Of a DNA stretch of 64,000 nt, positions 1 to 12,062 are shown piece by piece. The notes beneath the pieces were generated by a model that was given only the letters and a program-made list of their open reading frames with translations, was not told the origin of the DNA and ran no database searches. The position numbers and the translations under genes were made by a program. Numbering within the stretch: the first letter of the stretch is position 1; every line of letters starts with the position of its first letter. Source of the stretch: Megalobrama amblycephala (lineage: Eukaryota; Chordata; Actinopteri; Cypriniformes; Xenocyprididae); NCBI RefSeq assembly GCF_018812025.1, contig NC_063062.1, forward strand, positions 35,612,228 through 35,676,227, written 5' to 3'.

Positions 1-129
1 ACGCCTTTGTTTTGAACATATATAATATATATTGTATATAATCTATTTTTAATCTCTATAATAAAAATGTATAATTCAGATTTTGATCTCCATATCCATT
101 TACATATATTATATATATCTTCCAAGGGG

Positions 130-390
130 TTTTTTCCCCCCTAGGACTTTTTTGTGTTAGCACGCTGGGTTTTTCTCCTAGGGGTTTTTTTCCACCCCTG
201 GGAGTCAGCCGACATTGGCTTAATGTAGCACCATCTTGTATATGTTACATATTACCACGCTTGTTTATACAGCTTATTTTTAACCACTTCCCTTTTTTCT
301 GTGCTTCTAATATGTAAAGCTGCTTTGAAACAATTACCAATTGTAAAAGCGCTATATAAATAAATTTGACTTGACTTGACTTGACTTGAA
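130..390 (+). mobile_element. 3' tail of a retroelement (LINE/SINE-like) ending in a TTGAC tandem repeat
   Basis: The stretch ends with a segment containing GCGCTATATAAATAAA followed by about five tandem copies of TTGAC (365-389). A tandem short repeat at the 3' end is typical of fish non-LTR retroelement tails. No reading frame of the element is left in the window. Family assignment is from memory of similar teleost tails, not a search. Confidence 0.5.
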
Positions 391-779
391 CAGGCCTCTA
401 GCGACCTCTAGTGGACAGAAATCATACATATTGCACCATTAACAGATGAATAAAGAGTTAAAAAGAACAGCATTTTGAAATCAAAATATATATTTTAAAG
501 TATATTAAAATAGAAAACCATTATTTTAAACAATATTTCACAATATTGTTTAAAATATGTCACAATATGTATTTTCCATTTTAATTTTAGTAATGTCGAT
601 GTGTTCTGTCATTTGTATTATTTACTGGTTTTTTGTTTTTTAAATGTCTACATAGTTTTAATATTTTTATTTTAGTTATTTTAGTACGTTTTACATGTTG
701 AAAGGTGAGAAATGTTGCTTTGGCAACTAGCTGAAATAAAAATAAGTTTTAGTTCTCTATAATAACCTTTTTTCTGTAT
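391..779. other. AT-rich intergenic DNA with a perfect 15-bp hairpin
   Basis: No gene is visible. Positions 523-537 (ATTTTAAACAATATT) are perfectly inverted at 542-556 around a 4-nt loop, so the DNA could form a short hairpin or cruciform. It may be a MITE remnant. Confidence 0.5.
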
Positions 780-960
780 CCACTATAAAGGATAAGAACG
801 ATAACTATATTATTATCCACACCAACGCACAATATTGTTCTCTTTATTATAAGCACATTATTCTGCAGTTTTGTCTTCTGTCGCTTTAAATGCTCAAGCT
901 CTTTAACGCAGGATGAATTCTGATTGGCTGTTAATGTTTCTAAGGTTCATCAGCTGGAAA
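780..960 (+). mobile_element. DNA-transposon fragment, related to 59645-59830
   Basis: This segment shares with 59645-59830, in the same orientation, the order CACACCAA, GCACAATATTGTTCT, TTTATTATAAGC, CTGCAGTTTTGT, CAAGCTCTTTAA and TTCTGATTGGCTGT, with small gaps. It is therefore a dispersed repeat present twice in the window. No coding capacity. The superfamily is unknown; a hAT-type non-autonomous element is one possibility. Confidence 0.55.
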
Positions 961-2230
961 AGCCATATTCGAGCCACATACTAGTACACTACTCTTAGTA
1001 TTTTTAGCGTATCTGTCTATGTCAGAAATAGTAAGAGAGTTATGCTAGACTGTTTTAAATTCAGAATGATTTTTTTATTGTTATTATTTTTTAAAAATCT
1101 TAGTTTTTAGATCAAAAGATCATGAGAAACATGTTTTTTATCCTGCAGCCTCCATATGTACACTGAAAAAACATCCCTGTGCCTGTGTGTGTGTGTCAGC
1201 GATGGTACAAGAAATCTGCCCTGTCCAGCGCCATTGGCCAGCAGGAAGCACATTCCAGTCCGTCCTGTTTGCGGCCCTCTCTCTCTTCCTGCCAGGCGCA
1301 GGAACATGTCTGTGATAACTTACAAAAATACATCACAGACCCTGCGGCCCCTCTCTGAACCATCCCTTTAAAATCAACCAGCTGAATGAACGGCCAAAAT
1401 CGTTCAGGTCACATGTGTGCACATAACAGCTCTGAGTTTTCTACAGCATGGACATTTTCAGTGGTCTCAGATGATCGATGTGAAATCTGCCATCGGTTTA
1501 GTCCATCATCCTGTGACCTTCTGTTATCACCTGCCATTGTTAGCGATCCATCTATTTTTGTGTTCAAATAATCCACCGTTTCCTCTGAGATTATTTCACC
1601 TGAACATCACTGTGATTCACAGGCAGCTGCAGATAAAGAGCTGAAGGAGGAGCGCAGTCATGAGTTCACATCAACTGTATTTTATAGTATACATATATAT
1701 GTATGTATAGTTTGGAGCTCAGTCTGCCAGTAATGTTTAGTTTCACGCAGAGATGCTGGCTCCATCTCTTTGGGATGTTTACTGCTATGTGCCCATTGTG
1801 AAGGCCAGAGTCAGTCTGAGTCACCCTCGACCCGGCCGTCCTGAGGTTTGTTTAACTTGCTTTCAAAGAATTTTGGAGCTGCTCCAGTGATTGTGACTCC
1901 GCAGGAGTTAATGCAGCCTGTGCACCGACTCGGACTCTAGAAGCCTGAAGAACGAGAGAGACGAAGGTCAAGGACATGCCAGACTACACTAATAGAAAGT
2001 CCAAGCGCTGCAACTAACACTTTAAAACACAATCAGATGTTTCTTTAGCTATATGGGCATTTTTGGCTCTGTGAAAACTCTCCTAAACACACATTCTGAC
2101 TAGTTTAATCCACGTTTCACATCACTGTTAAAGTGAAATGTCCAGTGAGTGGCACTAAAGGTCTGTTCAGATCTGAAACAGATGAACGTGAATCTAGCAA
2201 AGTTTTATTATGTTGGTTGTTGTACGTATT
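961..2230. other. Intergenic, no gene recognised
   Basis: Mostly unique-looking sequence of ordinary composition. Short ORFs of up to about 75 codons are present but have no recognisable domain and no splice or promoter context. A short TG run lies near 1185-1198. Confidence 0.5.
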
Positions 2231-2526
2231 GCGGCAGTTCGCAAATGAAATGTCCAGTTAATGTAGTGTATACACTAAGTGACAATAGCAGCATTTTCTT
2301 AGAAATATGCTATTTATACTAGATGAAAATAGCAATAGGTTCTATTTACACCATGTAAAATTATCGGTTCTTTGCAATAAGAGTAAATAGTAATTAGATG
2401 CTATCTATACTTTATATTGGAAGATACTATTTGCACCTCAGTGTTTTTGTTATTTGTTACATTAACAGGATGCAATAAAAGCATAGAGTGTAAATGATTA
2501 TATTTATTGAAATTATTAAATGGATG

Positions 2527-3453
2527 CTGGGGACTGAGGAGACAAGTTTAGGAATAGGAATGTTGTCCCATTCTTGTCTAATACAGGCTTCTAGTTGCTC
2601 AACTGTCTTAGGTCTTCTTTGTCGCATCTTCCTCTTTATGATGCACCAAATGTTTTCTATGGGTGAAAGGTCTGGACTGTAGGCTGGCCATTTCAGTACC
2701 CGGATCCTTCTTCTACGCAGCCATGATGTTGTGATTGATGCAGTATGTGGTCTGGCATTGTCATGTTGGAAAATGCAAGGTCTTCCCTGAAAGAGATGAC
2801 GTCTGGATGGGAGCATATGTTGTTCTAGAACTTGGATATACCTTTCAGCATTGATGGTGCCTTTCCAGATGTGTAAGCTGCCCATGCCACACGCACTCAT
2901 GCAACCCCATACCATCAGAGATGCAGGCTTCTGAACTGAGCGCTGATAACAACTTGGGTTGTCCTTGTCCTCTTTAGTCCGGATGACATGGCGTCCCAAT
3001 TTTCCAAAAAGAACTTTTAACTTTAAACCATTTTAAATGAGCCTTGGCCCAGAGAAAACGCCTGCGCTTCTGGATCGTGTTTAGATATGGCTTCTTTTTT
3101 GACCTATAGAGTTTTAGCCGGCAACGGCGAATGGCACGGTGGATTGTGTTCACCGACAATGTTTTCTGGAAGTATTCCTGAGCCCATGTTGTGATTTCCA
3201 TTACAGTAGCATTCCTGTATGTGATGCAGTGCCGTCTAAGGGCCCGAAGATCGCGGGCATCCAGTATGGTTTTCCGGCCTTGACCCTTACGCACAGACAT
3301 TGTTCCAGATTCTCTGAATCTTTGGATGATATTATGCACTGTAGATGATGATAACTTCAAACTCTTTGCAATTTTTCTCTGAGAAACTCCTTTCTGATAT
3401 TGCTCCACTATTTTTCGCCACAGCATTGGGGGAATTGGTGATCCTCTGCCCAT
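2527..3453 (-). pseudogene. Tc1-like DD34E transposase pseudogene
   Basis: The minus-strand frame opens at 3453 (MGRGSPIPP...). An N-terminal paired-type helix-turn-helix DNA-binding region follows (QRKIAKSLKLSSSTVHNII, then RKTILDARDLRALRR). After the LKW near 3025 a small deletion and frameshift interrupt the gene, and the block that should hold the first catalytic Asp (the DES motif) is missing. The frame resumes with GRHVIRTKED. It retains HDNARPH with the second Asp and, exactly 34 residues later, the Glu of PIENIW, so the DD34E signature is two-thirds present. The C-terminus is cut after KLVSSVP and runs into unrelated sequence. It cannot make active transposase. Confidence 0.9.
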
Positions 3454-3782
3454 CTTAACTTCTGAGAGACACTGCCACTCTGAGAGGCTCTTTTTATACC
3501 CAATCATGTTGCCAGTTGACCTAATAAGTTGCAAATTGGTCCTCCAGCTTTTCCGGCCTCTTATTGCTACCTGTCCCAACTTTTTTGGAATGTGTAGTTC
3601 TCATGAAATCCAAAATGAGCCAATATTTGGCATGACATTTCAAAATGTCTCACTTTCAACATTTGATATGTTATCTATATTCTACTGTGAATAAAATATA
3701 AGTTTATGAGATTTGTAAATTATTGCATTCCTTTTTTATTCACAATTTGTACAGTGTCCCAACTTTTTTGGAATCGGGTTTG
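2527..3782 (-). mobile_element. Tc1/mariner (Tc1-like) element, truncated at its left end
   Basis: The right terminus is intact: a Tc1-type end reading (rc) CAAACCCGATTCC then AAAAAAGTTGGGACACTG, abutting a TA at 3783-3784. A second copy of the GTTGGGACA motif lies about 180 bp inside (3571-3592), giving the paired IR/DR layout of transposase-binding sites used by Tc1 elements with long TIRs. The left side stops at about 2527, within the transposase C-terminus, and no left TIR follows. The element carries a broken transposase gene on the minus strand. Confidence 0.88.
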
Positions 3783-3784
3783 TA

Positions 3785-4012
3785 TGTTGTTCAATAAATG
3801 TTGAACCTTTTTATTATTATTGTTGCCTCTAGTAATTATGTGTCTGATTTTTAATTTCCAACATATTTTGGGTTCATTTTAAGCCAGACATATAGTCATT
3901 TTTAAACAATAGCTGAGTTAAATAAAACTGCCCAACAGCAGGTTGTGCAAACATTCGTATATTTTCAACCCAACTTGGGTTGTTTTTAACCCAGCATTTT
4001 TTATAGTGTAGT
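3785..4012. mobile_element. Right half of a palindromic MITE, same family as 25837-26275
   Basis: From TTGCCTCTAGTAATTATGTG through CCAACATATTTTGGGTTC to CAACCCAACTTGGGTTG, this half matches the right half of the palindromic element at 25837-26275 almost base for base. The Tc1 element abuts it exactly at a TA in the element centre, so Tc1 inserted into this MITE and the left halves of both were later lost. Confidence 0.75.
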
Positions 4013-5040
4013 GTTGTGCAAGAAATCACACAAAAGGGAAGTGCTTATCAATCGATAATCTGTCCCTGTAATCATAATTTGTGTGAAAATTAATAAAAGT
4101 TGTTGGTGTTTTAGTTCCAGCAAGCAATAGCCGTCATTTCACAGTCTCTGTTAACTATAGACCCGATATAGTCCTGTTATTAACCCACTTCTAGCCAAAA
4201 TAACCTAATTTGGTTACATGTCAGTTTTGCCAATATAACTTTCGAGATGTATGATATTCCATTATGTAAGTCAACAGTGATTACAGGGTGTTTGGTCTAT
4301 TAAACTACGGCTATTATATGTCTTTTAAATGCAAAATTGCTTGCTAGGAGTTCCACTAGTGTTCATTTCAGCTGAAAACTGCTTTGAATTGTATGTATGT
4401 TTTTTGGAATTTTGAAAAAATGTGGATAGAGTCACACACAGATTACACACACATATACTTAATTGTATTACTAGAAGTTTGTTCTAAACTCTAAGCTCTA
4501 CCAACACCTAAATCTGAACCGTTGTGACAGTGATGCTCCTCTTGGCACTGAAAGCTTTGAGAAGTTTTTGTTTCACATGCTGCTGTTTGTGCCACAACTG
4601 GCTGGGCAAACAGGTGGAGATTGGGTGGGACACACGGCCTCTGTCTAGCCAGGAAGGACTGGACACAAGGGGAGATCCTAATTATAAAGAGATGAGAGAT
4701 AGCTGCTTTTATCTGAATCAAAGTGGAGGGTCTCTCCCCACACCCCTCAGGGATTAAACACCGGAAGATTGTGCTAATGAGAGACCGCGCTGCTTTAGAT
4801 GACATTAAACTCTCTCTTATGGGAAGCTCACTTGACCATTCTCCCACGCATTATCCGATGGGAACATGATAACCGACTATGGAGTCGTTTTCTGAGGCCA
4901 GTATCTCTTCAGTCTGCAAAAACTGAGATGTTCTGGGTTCAGTAAGTGGTGCAACGAAACAGACTAAAGATGTGGCTAAGAGTTGCCCAGGCGGCATTAC
5001 TCGTTCTCATTTAGTTGATGTACTGAAATAACTGAAACGG
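4013..5040. other. Intergenic, no gene recognised
   Basis: No gene, RNA or clear repeat seen. ORFs near 4491-4847 lack any recognised domain. The GC-richer part at 4500-4860 looks unique. Confidence 0.45.
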
Positions 5041-6250
5041 AAGTAAAAAAATTATAAAAACTATATAGACATATTTAAAATAATAATAATAATAATAATA
5101 AATACTAAAATTACTATTTTTATGGAAAATATTAAAAAAATAACTATATAGACATATTTAAAAAATAAAACTAAAATTAATAAAATTAATGGAAAATATA
5201 ACAGATAATAAAAACTATGGACATTTTTAAAAAATAAAAATAAAAACAAAAATACTAAAATTAATGTAAAAATAAAAACTATACAGACATTTAAAAAATA
5301 ATACAAAATGAAAACTAAAATGAGTAAAATTAATGGAAATATTTTTAAAAAATAATAAAAAACTATATAGACTTTTTTGAAAAAATAAAACTAAAATTAG
5401 TAAAAATGAATAAAAAATATATTGAAAATGAATTAAATTAATAAAAAATGGAAAATATAAAAAAAAACTATATAGACATTTAAAAACTGAAAAAACTAAA
5501 ATTTGTTAAATTAATGCAAAATATTTTATAAAATTAATAAAAACTATATAGACATATTTAGAAAAAATAAAACTAAAATTACTAAAAATGAATAGAAAAT
5601 ATAAAACATAATAAAAACTATATAGACATATTTAAAAAATAATACAAAATAAAAACTAAAATGAGTAAAATTAATGGAAAATATTTTTAAAAAATAATAA
5701 AAACTATATAGACTTTAAAAAAACTAAAATTAGTAAAAAATGAATAGAAAATATAGAAAATTAATAAAAACTTTATAAATATATATAAAAAACTAAAATT
5801 ACTAAAATTAATAGAAAATATAAAAAATAACTGTATAGACTTTTAAAAAATAATAAAACTAAAAACTAAACTTAGTTAAATTAATAAAAAAATATTTTAT
5901 AAAATTAATAAAAACTTAGATATATATAAAAAAACTAAAATTACTAAAATTAATAGAAAATATAAAACATAACTGTATAGACTTTTAAAAAAATAATAAA
6001 ACTAAAAACTAAACTTAGTTAAATTAATGAAAAAATATTTTATAAAATTGATAAAAACTATATAGACATTTAAAAAAAAAAAAAAAAAACTAAAATTACT
6101 AAAAATGAATAAAAAATGTAAAACATAATAAAAACTATATAGACATATTTTAAAAATAATAATAATAAAACTAAAAACTAAAATGAATGGAAAACATAAA
6201 AATTTTTTTTAAAAAAATTCAAAATATTAATAAAAACTAATAATACTATC
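5041..6250. repeat. AT-rich minisatellite array, variable period of about 65-105 bp
   Basis: The phrase AAAAACTATATAGACAT followed by TTTAAAAAATAATA, then ACTAAAATTA, TAAAATTAATGG and AAAATAT, recurs throughout. Successive CTATATAGAC anchors lie near 5061, 5144, 5215, 5279, 5363, 5468, 5544 and 5618 and continue to about 6130, so the spacing varies. Composition is about 80% or more A+T, with A dominating the + strand. No coding capacity. Confidence 0.85.
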
Positions 6251-7435
6251 TGAAATAATGAATACTGCACAATAACTCTAGGTCATGAAGTGGGATTCAC
6301 AAATGGTCCTTTTCGATATCATCACCTGTGCTATGCACTGTTCATCTTGTTTCCAATCATTTCCCCAAAAGAATACTATCAGCACCGATACAAACGTCTG
6401 GTATGAACTGCATAGAGACTGATTCATCAAAGTCCAGGCAAAAGCATCAGTATTTGTCTTCAGTGACCTCACTGAACAGGTTTTAGGGAGTTTCATGTTG
6501 AAAGCATTAGGCCTGACAGGCAGACAATGAAAACTGTTAAGAACTTGCTATAATAATTCTCTAATTAGACAAAAACAGGAAGTAGACAAGCAATATCTAT
6601 TGAGTGGTTTCCTGTTGGAAGCCAGTACATTTGTTGTTGGTCCAAGTCCTAAAACTGGGACCCTGCCATGCCAGAGTTATTTTCATTTTGATGCTGAACG
6701 GCATTCTTCTCTGGTGAGAGGCAGTTTAAGGGCTTTCTGTCAAAACACGTTATTAATCTCCCTCAATTTATTCAAGTAGTTACATTGAATCACTTAAGGA
6801 ATGTTGTGGACAGGCTACACAAAGGAACAGTGTGTATGTGTTTTTCTTTATGAAAACTGCTCTAGTTGTTTCTAAGGTCAATCATATATTTCAAAGTAAT
6901 GTATGTTTGCAGAGAGAACAGATTTGAATGATTAAAGGAATATACTGCATAGTTGATGCAAAAAAAAAAATCTGTCACTGACACCCTCGAAAGTAATATA
7001 GGGTTTGAATGACAAGAGTGGAGTGTAATAAATAACAACTGTAAATGCTCCTGTGCCAAATATGAAATAAAAAATGTTATAGGACTCCTTCTTTCTGGCA
7101 CAGATTTTGCTGACAGTTTCTGTGCATACTTTTACATTCACAAAAAAACAAAAACACAAAAAAACATCCCATCCCCATGTCCTCTAACCTGTTACATTGC
7201 TCTCATCCTCCCTCTCTCTCTCCTACATTCATCCTTTTTTCCTCTTGACTGGGTGGAAGAAGTGGCAGATGTGATTACAGTAAGTGAGACTGAGGCTCTT
7301 GATCACACATTTTACTCCAGTGAGTATTTCTATGCATGAGTTTATGTTTTACACATTCTTATCTTTCTTCCACTGAACACTGTAACTCTCTGTATGAAGG
7401 TATTAGTGTTGTCACCATATTTCAAACCTAGATAT
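6251..7435. other. Intergenic, no gene recognised
   Basis: Unique-looking AT-rich DNA. A 10-nt A run (6961-6970) and a CT-rich stretch (7200-7225) are the only simple repeats. No domain is recognisable in the short minus-strand ORFs at 6862-7159. Confidence 0.45.
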
Positions 7436-8050
7436 AATACCTTGAAAATACCTTGACATATCCAAGTGAAACGGTCTCTGGAACAAGAACAAATGTAGGG
7501 CGGGGCTTGATTTTGTCCATGGGGAATTGATTGGATGGTTGTGGTTTGCTATTGGTGGATCTTATGTGAGTGACAGGTTGCCCCGCCCTCGTCATCAGAG
7601 AAGAGAAGAGATGCTGCAAGAGGCAGGGGAAGATATTTTGATTTAAGATCAAATTATGCCCCTTTTTATATAAATATAAATTACATCTCAGAATGTGTCT
7701 GTGAAGTTTCAGCTCAAAGATCATTTATTATAGCTTGTCAAATTTGTCTCTATTTGGGTGTGAGCAAAAACACGCCATTTTTGTGTGTGTCCCTTTAAAT
7801 GCAAATGAGCTGTTGCTCCCCTCCCACTTTCTAGAAGAGGGCGGAGCTTCAACAGCTTGTACTTCAGCAACAAAGCCGGAGAATCTCACGCAGCCAAAAT
7901 GAGGATTGTCAGTAACGGTGTTCAGCCTTACATTGTTCAAACCGGAGTCGACACTGATGGAGAGACTCAGGAAGAAGTTACAACTTTTAGAATGAAACTA
8001 GACGTTTCTGAATGATTAGTTGATGAATTTATGTAGTTGCTGTGGAGCTA
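7436..8050 (+). mobile_element. Composite of two dispersed repeats; second part belongs to family A
   Basis: 7490-7640 has the look of a non-autonomous element (GTAGGGCGGGGCTTGATTTT, then GGGGAATTGATTGGATGG). From 7650 on, the sequence matches 57300-57650 in inverted orientation (GTGTCTGTGAAGTTTCAG, CATTTATTATAGCTTGTC, AACACCGTTACTGACAATCC read on the other strand) and matches 59940-60020 in direct orientation. These are copies of one family (family A, TTAA-ended, see 56929-57655). Confidence 0.7.
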
Positions 8051-8551
8051 ACTTTATTCAAATTACCGATTAGCATGTGCCGTCATGATCATCTATAAAT
8101 AGTTGTTCAGGTGCTCATGTGGGAACTATAGTAGGATGTTGTTATCGACCAATCTTTCAGAATCAACGTTTGTGCAGATCCAGAGTTGCATAAAATGATT
8201 TGCACAAACATATAAGACTTTACCTAATTTCTTCGGCACATTTCCTTAATAAATGAAACTCATCCACTGTGTCCTCAGTGGCTCAGATGCCGGGAGTCTA
8301 TGGAGACTCTTATGTTCATTGGTACATCCAAAAACAGAACATTTGTAATGTTTATGTGGCGCAGACGATAACACTTTAGTTTGGGGAACAATTTTTACTT
8401 TTAACTAGTTGTTATTAGCTTGCATATTGGCTGTTCATTAGTACCTATAAAGCACATATTAATGCCTTATTCCGCATGACCATATTCTATATCCCTTAAT
8501 CCTACCCAATACCTAAACTTAAACTTAAACTTAAACGCTACAACAACAAGC
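8051..8551. other. Intergenic, no gene recognised
   Basis: No gene seen. It contains a short TAAACTTAAACTTAAAC-type tandem (8516-8534) next to the following foldback element. Confidence 0.4.
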
Positions 8552-9152
8552 TTAAAGGGTTAGGGTTAATGGGACTCAATGAGGCCTCCATAGCCAGCAA
8601 TGACATTTTCTCTCTCAAGATCCATTAATGTACTAAAAACATATTTAAATCAGTTCATGTGAGTACAGTGGTTCAATATTAATATTATAAAGCGACGAGA
8701 ATATTTTTGGTGTGCCAAAAAAACGAAATAATGACTTATATAGTGATGGCCGATTTCAAAACACTGCTTCAGGAAGCTTCAGAGCGTTATGAATCAGTGT
8801 ATAGAATCATGATTCGGATCGCGTGTCAAACTGCCAAACTGCTGAAATCACGTGACTTTGGCACTCCGAACCGCTGATTCGACACAAAAGATTCATAACG
8901 CTCCAAAGCTTCCTGAAGCATTGTTTTGAAATCGGCCATCACTATATAAGTTGTTATTTTGTTTTTTTGGCGCACCAAAAATATTCTTGTGGCTTTATAA
9001 TATTAATATTGAACCACTGTACTCACATGAATCTTGAGAGAGGAAGTGTCATTGCTGGCTATGGAGGCCTCACTGAGCCATCGGATTTCAACAAAAATAT
9101 CTTAAGTAATAAATGACAGAATTTTCATTTTTGGGTGAACTAACCCTTTAAC
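8552..9152. mobile_element. Palindromic (foldback) MITE with TTAAAGGGTTAG ends
   Basis: The element folds on itself. GTGAGTACAGTGGTTCAATA at about 8659 is inverted at about 9010-9029, and CAGGAAGCTTC near 8770, GGCCGATTTCAAAAC near 8750 and GAGGCCTCCATAGCCAGCAA near 8581 all have inverted partners on the right. The outer ends read TTAAAGGGTTAG (left) and CTAACCCTTTAA (right). The left arm is about 80 bp shorter than the right near its tip, so the copy has a small deletion. No ORF. Confidence 0.85.
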
Positions 9153-9487
9153 TAGCTATTAATACGCAGTAAATTAAGAGTTTATTGAGGCAAAATTCAT
9201 TGTTAGTATGAATGTGTTTCTCATACCAAAGTGTTACTGCACAGACCTAATATCAATAGGTTCTATCGTGAGGATTTAAACATAGCGCATAGTGCAATAG
9301 GGCAGATCGTCACCAGTTATGGGCGGGGCTTATCCCTACTGTGACGTCATGTAACGTGTTTTTCCCAAACCAGTTCAGCAGAAACTCCACCCCGCAGCTA
9401 ATTCTAAAGATTTCATTGGTCACGCCATTCACAGTACTGATTGCCTACACCAAACACTGATCCCTAAACCTGCCCGTCACTGTAACC
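9153..9487. other. Intergenic, no gene recognised
   Basis: Short stretch between two transposons. Contains GGGCGGGGCTTA, which resembles other repeat families in the window, but no boundaries can be drawn. Confidence 0.35.
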
Positions 9488-10459
9488 TTAAAGTTGCCCT
9501 AAAATTAAAATTTGAATTTATCTTGGCATAGTTGAATAACAAGAGTTCAGAACATGGAAATGACATACAGTGAGTCTCAAACACCATTGTTTCCTCCTTC
9601 TTATATAAATCTCATTTGTTTAAACGACCTCAGAAGAACAGGCGAATCTCAACATAACACCGACTGTTACGTAACAGTCGGGATCATTAATATGTACGCC
9701 CCCAATATTTGCATATGCCAGCCCATGTTCAAGGCATTAGACAAGGGCAGCCAGTATTAACGTCTGGATCTGTGCACAGCTGAATCATCAGACTAGGTAA
9801 GCAAGCAAGAACAACAGCGAAAAATGGCAGATGGAGCAATAATAACTGACATGATCCATGATATCATGATATTTTTAGTGATATTTGTAAATTGTCTTTC
9901 AAAATGTTTCATTAGCATGTTGCTAATGTACTGTTAAATGTGGTTAAAGTTACCATCGGTTATTACTGTATTCACAGAGACAAGACTGTCGTTATTTTCA
10001 TTATTAAACACTTGCAGTCTGTATAATTCATAAGCACAACTTCATTCTTTATAAATCTCTCCAACAGTGTAGCATTAGCCGTTAGCCAAGGAGCACTATC
10101 AAACTCATTCAGAATCAAATGTAAACATCCAAATAAATACTATACTTACGCAATTAGACATGCTGCATGACGAACACTTTGTAAAGAACAATTTTGAGGG
10201 TTATATTAGCTGTGTGAACTTTGTTTATGCTGTTTAAGGCAAGCGCGAGCTCCGTGGGCGGTGAGCGTGAGCATTTAAAGGGGCCGCAGCCTAAATCAGC
10301 TCATATTTAATGATGCCCCAAAATAGGCAGTTAAAAATAATAATAATAAAATAAAAAAAAATCTATGGGGTATTTTGAGCTGAAACTTCACAGACACATT
10401 CAGGGGACACCTTAGACTTATATTACATCTTTTAAAAAGACATTCTACAGCACCTTTAA
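9488..10459. mobile_element. TTAA-flanked non-autonomous DNA transposon (about 970 bp)
   Basis: Left end TTAAAGTTGCCCTA and right end GTAGCACCTTTAA (rc TTAAAGGTGC) form short terminal inverted repeats bounded by TTAA. An internal perfect palindrome, CCGACTGTTACGTAACAGTCGG (9660-9681), is present. The last 100 bp, starting near GGGGTATTTTGAGCTGAAAC, share sequence with the ends of family A (59900-60000, inverted). TTAA targets are used by piggyBac and Kolobok elements; which one drives this family is not visible because there is no transposase. Confidence 0.75.
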
Positions 10460-11416
10460 CCAATCACGCATCTGGTACAACATATTTTCAGACACTGCTT
10501 CTGATTTATGGAGATCATAAAAACATTTTTAACGTTATGCATCAGTGATGTTCAAACATCATGTAAAAGTGAATTTTGCATAAAAGGTCCTCTTTAAAGA
10601 CCCACTGAAGTGCCTTGAAACACACGGCATTATTCAATGTGTTGACGTAATTTCCACTGAAAGAGGAAGACAGGACGGGACATATCGAACAATTCCTCCT
10701 CTTTTTTCAAATAGCTAACAGCGTTTCGTTTAAACCACGGAGCAGACTGTGTACACGCTGCAGCAGTTCGCATGACACTAACGTGAAATCACACTTCATT
10801 CCCCTCAATGGAAAGCACACTGTTTTGTATATACACACTAACTATCGAGTTTATGGTCACTGAATGGCTTTCCGAGGTAAATGTAACATTTTGTGACATA
10901 TTTGTTTGCAAGCTGTCTTATTGACTTCTTTCTGTGGTTAAAACTCTGATTAAGTGATTACATTAGAGATAGATTCATTTCAGTAAGTTGTACTGTATCT
11001 TTCAACATCTTTTTGATGTTCATTCATGTTTATTTCGTGCTGTAATAGCATAGAGGAAGAGATAATAGGTTGATGTGCCGCTTGACCCGAGGCGCTACAG
11101 CGATCTGTCACACCACGTTAAAGCGCGCCAAAACCACATGCATTGTTTGAATCCCGTAGTAAAATTGACTGAATTTAAAAGCTGAGACTTTGTTTTATAT
11201 CAGAAGTAACCTGATCTGTCTTATCTGTTGGCGTGTTGTCTGTGTCTTCTTTGCTCTGCTATATATCGTTCACTGCGTGAGAAAAGTGCGTTTGAATGAG
11301 AGTTGGTGGCCCTGCATGACAGCATTTTTTCTGTAGTTATTCTGTAGTTATGCTAAACGTTATGTTTGTTGTGTTTATGCTATGTAAATCTCCCACATTT
11401 TACGAGTTTGACTTAC
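10460..11416. mobile_element. Dispersed repeat family C (partial), second copy at 21770-21935
   Basis: The segment GATGTTCATTCATGTTTATT ... AGGCGCTACAGCGATCTGTCAC (11017-11112) recurs at 21813-21910 with small changes. From 10595 (TTTAAAGACCCACTGAAG) the sequence has the look of another TTAA-ended non-autonomous element. Exact ends are not clear and no ORF is present. Confidence 0.5.
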
Positions 11417-12050
11417 CCTGTGTTCCATTCAGAAGGGCTCATCCCTATGCCCTAATCCCTTCAAAGGGTTTACCCTCCGGAGTGAGAGCTTCGAAGGGAT
11501 GAAGGGTGTAGGGGTAAAAAAAAACTCTTCTTTTGGAACGCACTTCTGCGTCATCTTAACGAGACAATCAAAGAGGAGTAAATTGTGCAAGCTGCGCCAT
11601 TTGTTTAGCGTTAGTTTATTTATTTATTTATTTTAGGTTTATCGCATGTAGGCTATATTGTGTCTATGTATTTTAAACATTTGAATGGACTGATAAAGTA
11701 TTTTTGTTGAAGTACAATGCCGTTTTGACCATAATAATGTACCAAATCTAACTCGTATAAATATTACAGTAGTATAGAAAAATACTATATATACATTTAT
11801 AGGTAAAATCAAACTCCTATAACCTCCTGTACCCATTCTGTGACGTCAAAGAACTTCCCTGTGCAAAGGATTATAGGTGCCCGAAGTGTCCATCAGTTGT
11901 ACCCTTCGAAATCCTTCACTCCGAAGGGCCCTTTGAAGTGGACAGTTTTGAGCACTTCGGTTTGGAACGACCCTTCGACATGGCGGCCATGATTATTTTC
12001 ACTCCAAAGTGCCCTTCGGAGGGCGATATATCCCGTTTGGAACGCACTGT
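11417..12050. mobile_element. Inverted-repeat MITE rich in CTTCGAAGGG motifs
   Basis: Left end CCTGTGTTCCATTC and right end TTTGGAACGCACTG (rc CAGTGCGTTCCAAA) form imperfect TIRs. Both sides carry repeated CCCTTCGAAGG / CACTTCGGAG blocks in inverted order. Probably a non-autonomous hAT-like element; no clear 8-bp target duplication was found. Confidence 0.6.
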
Positions 12051-12062
12051 TAGTTGCACTAT

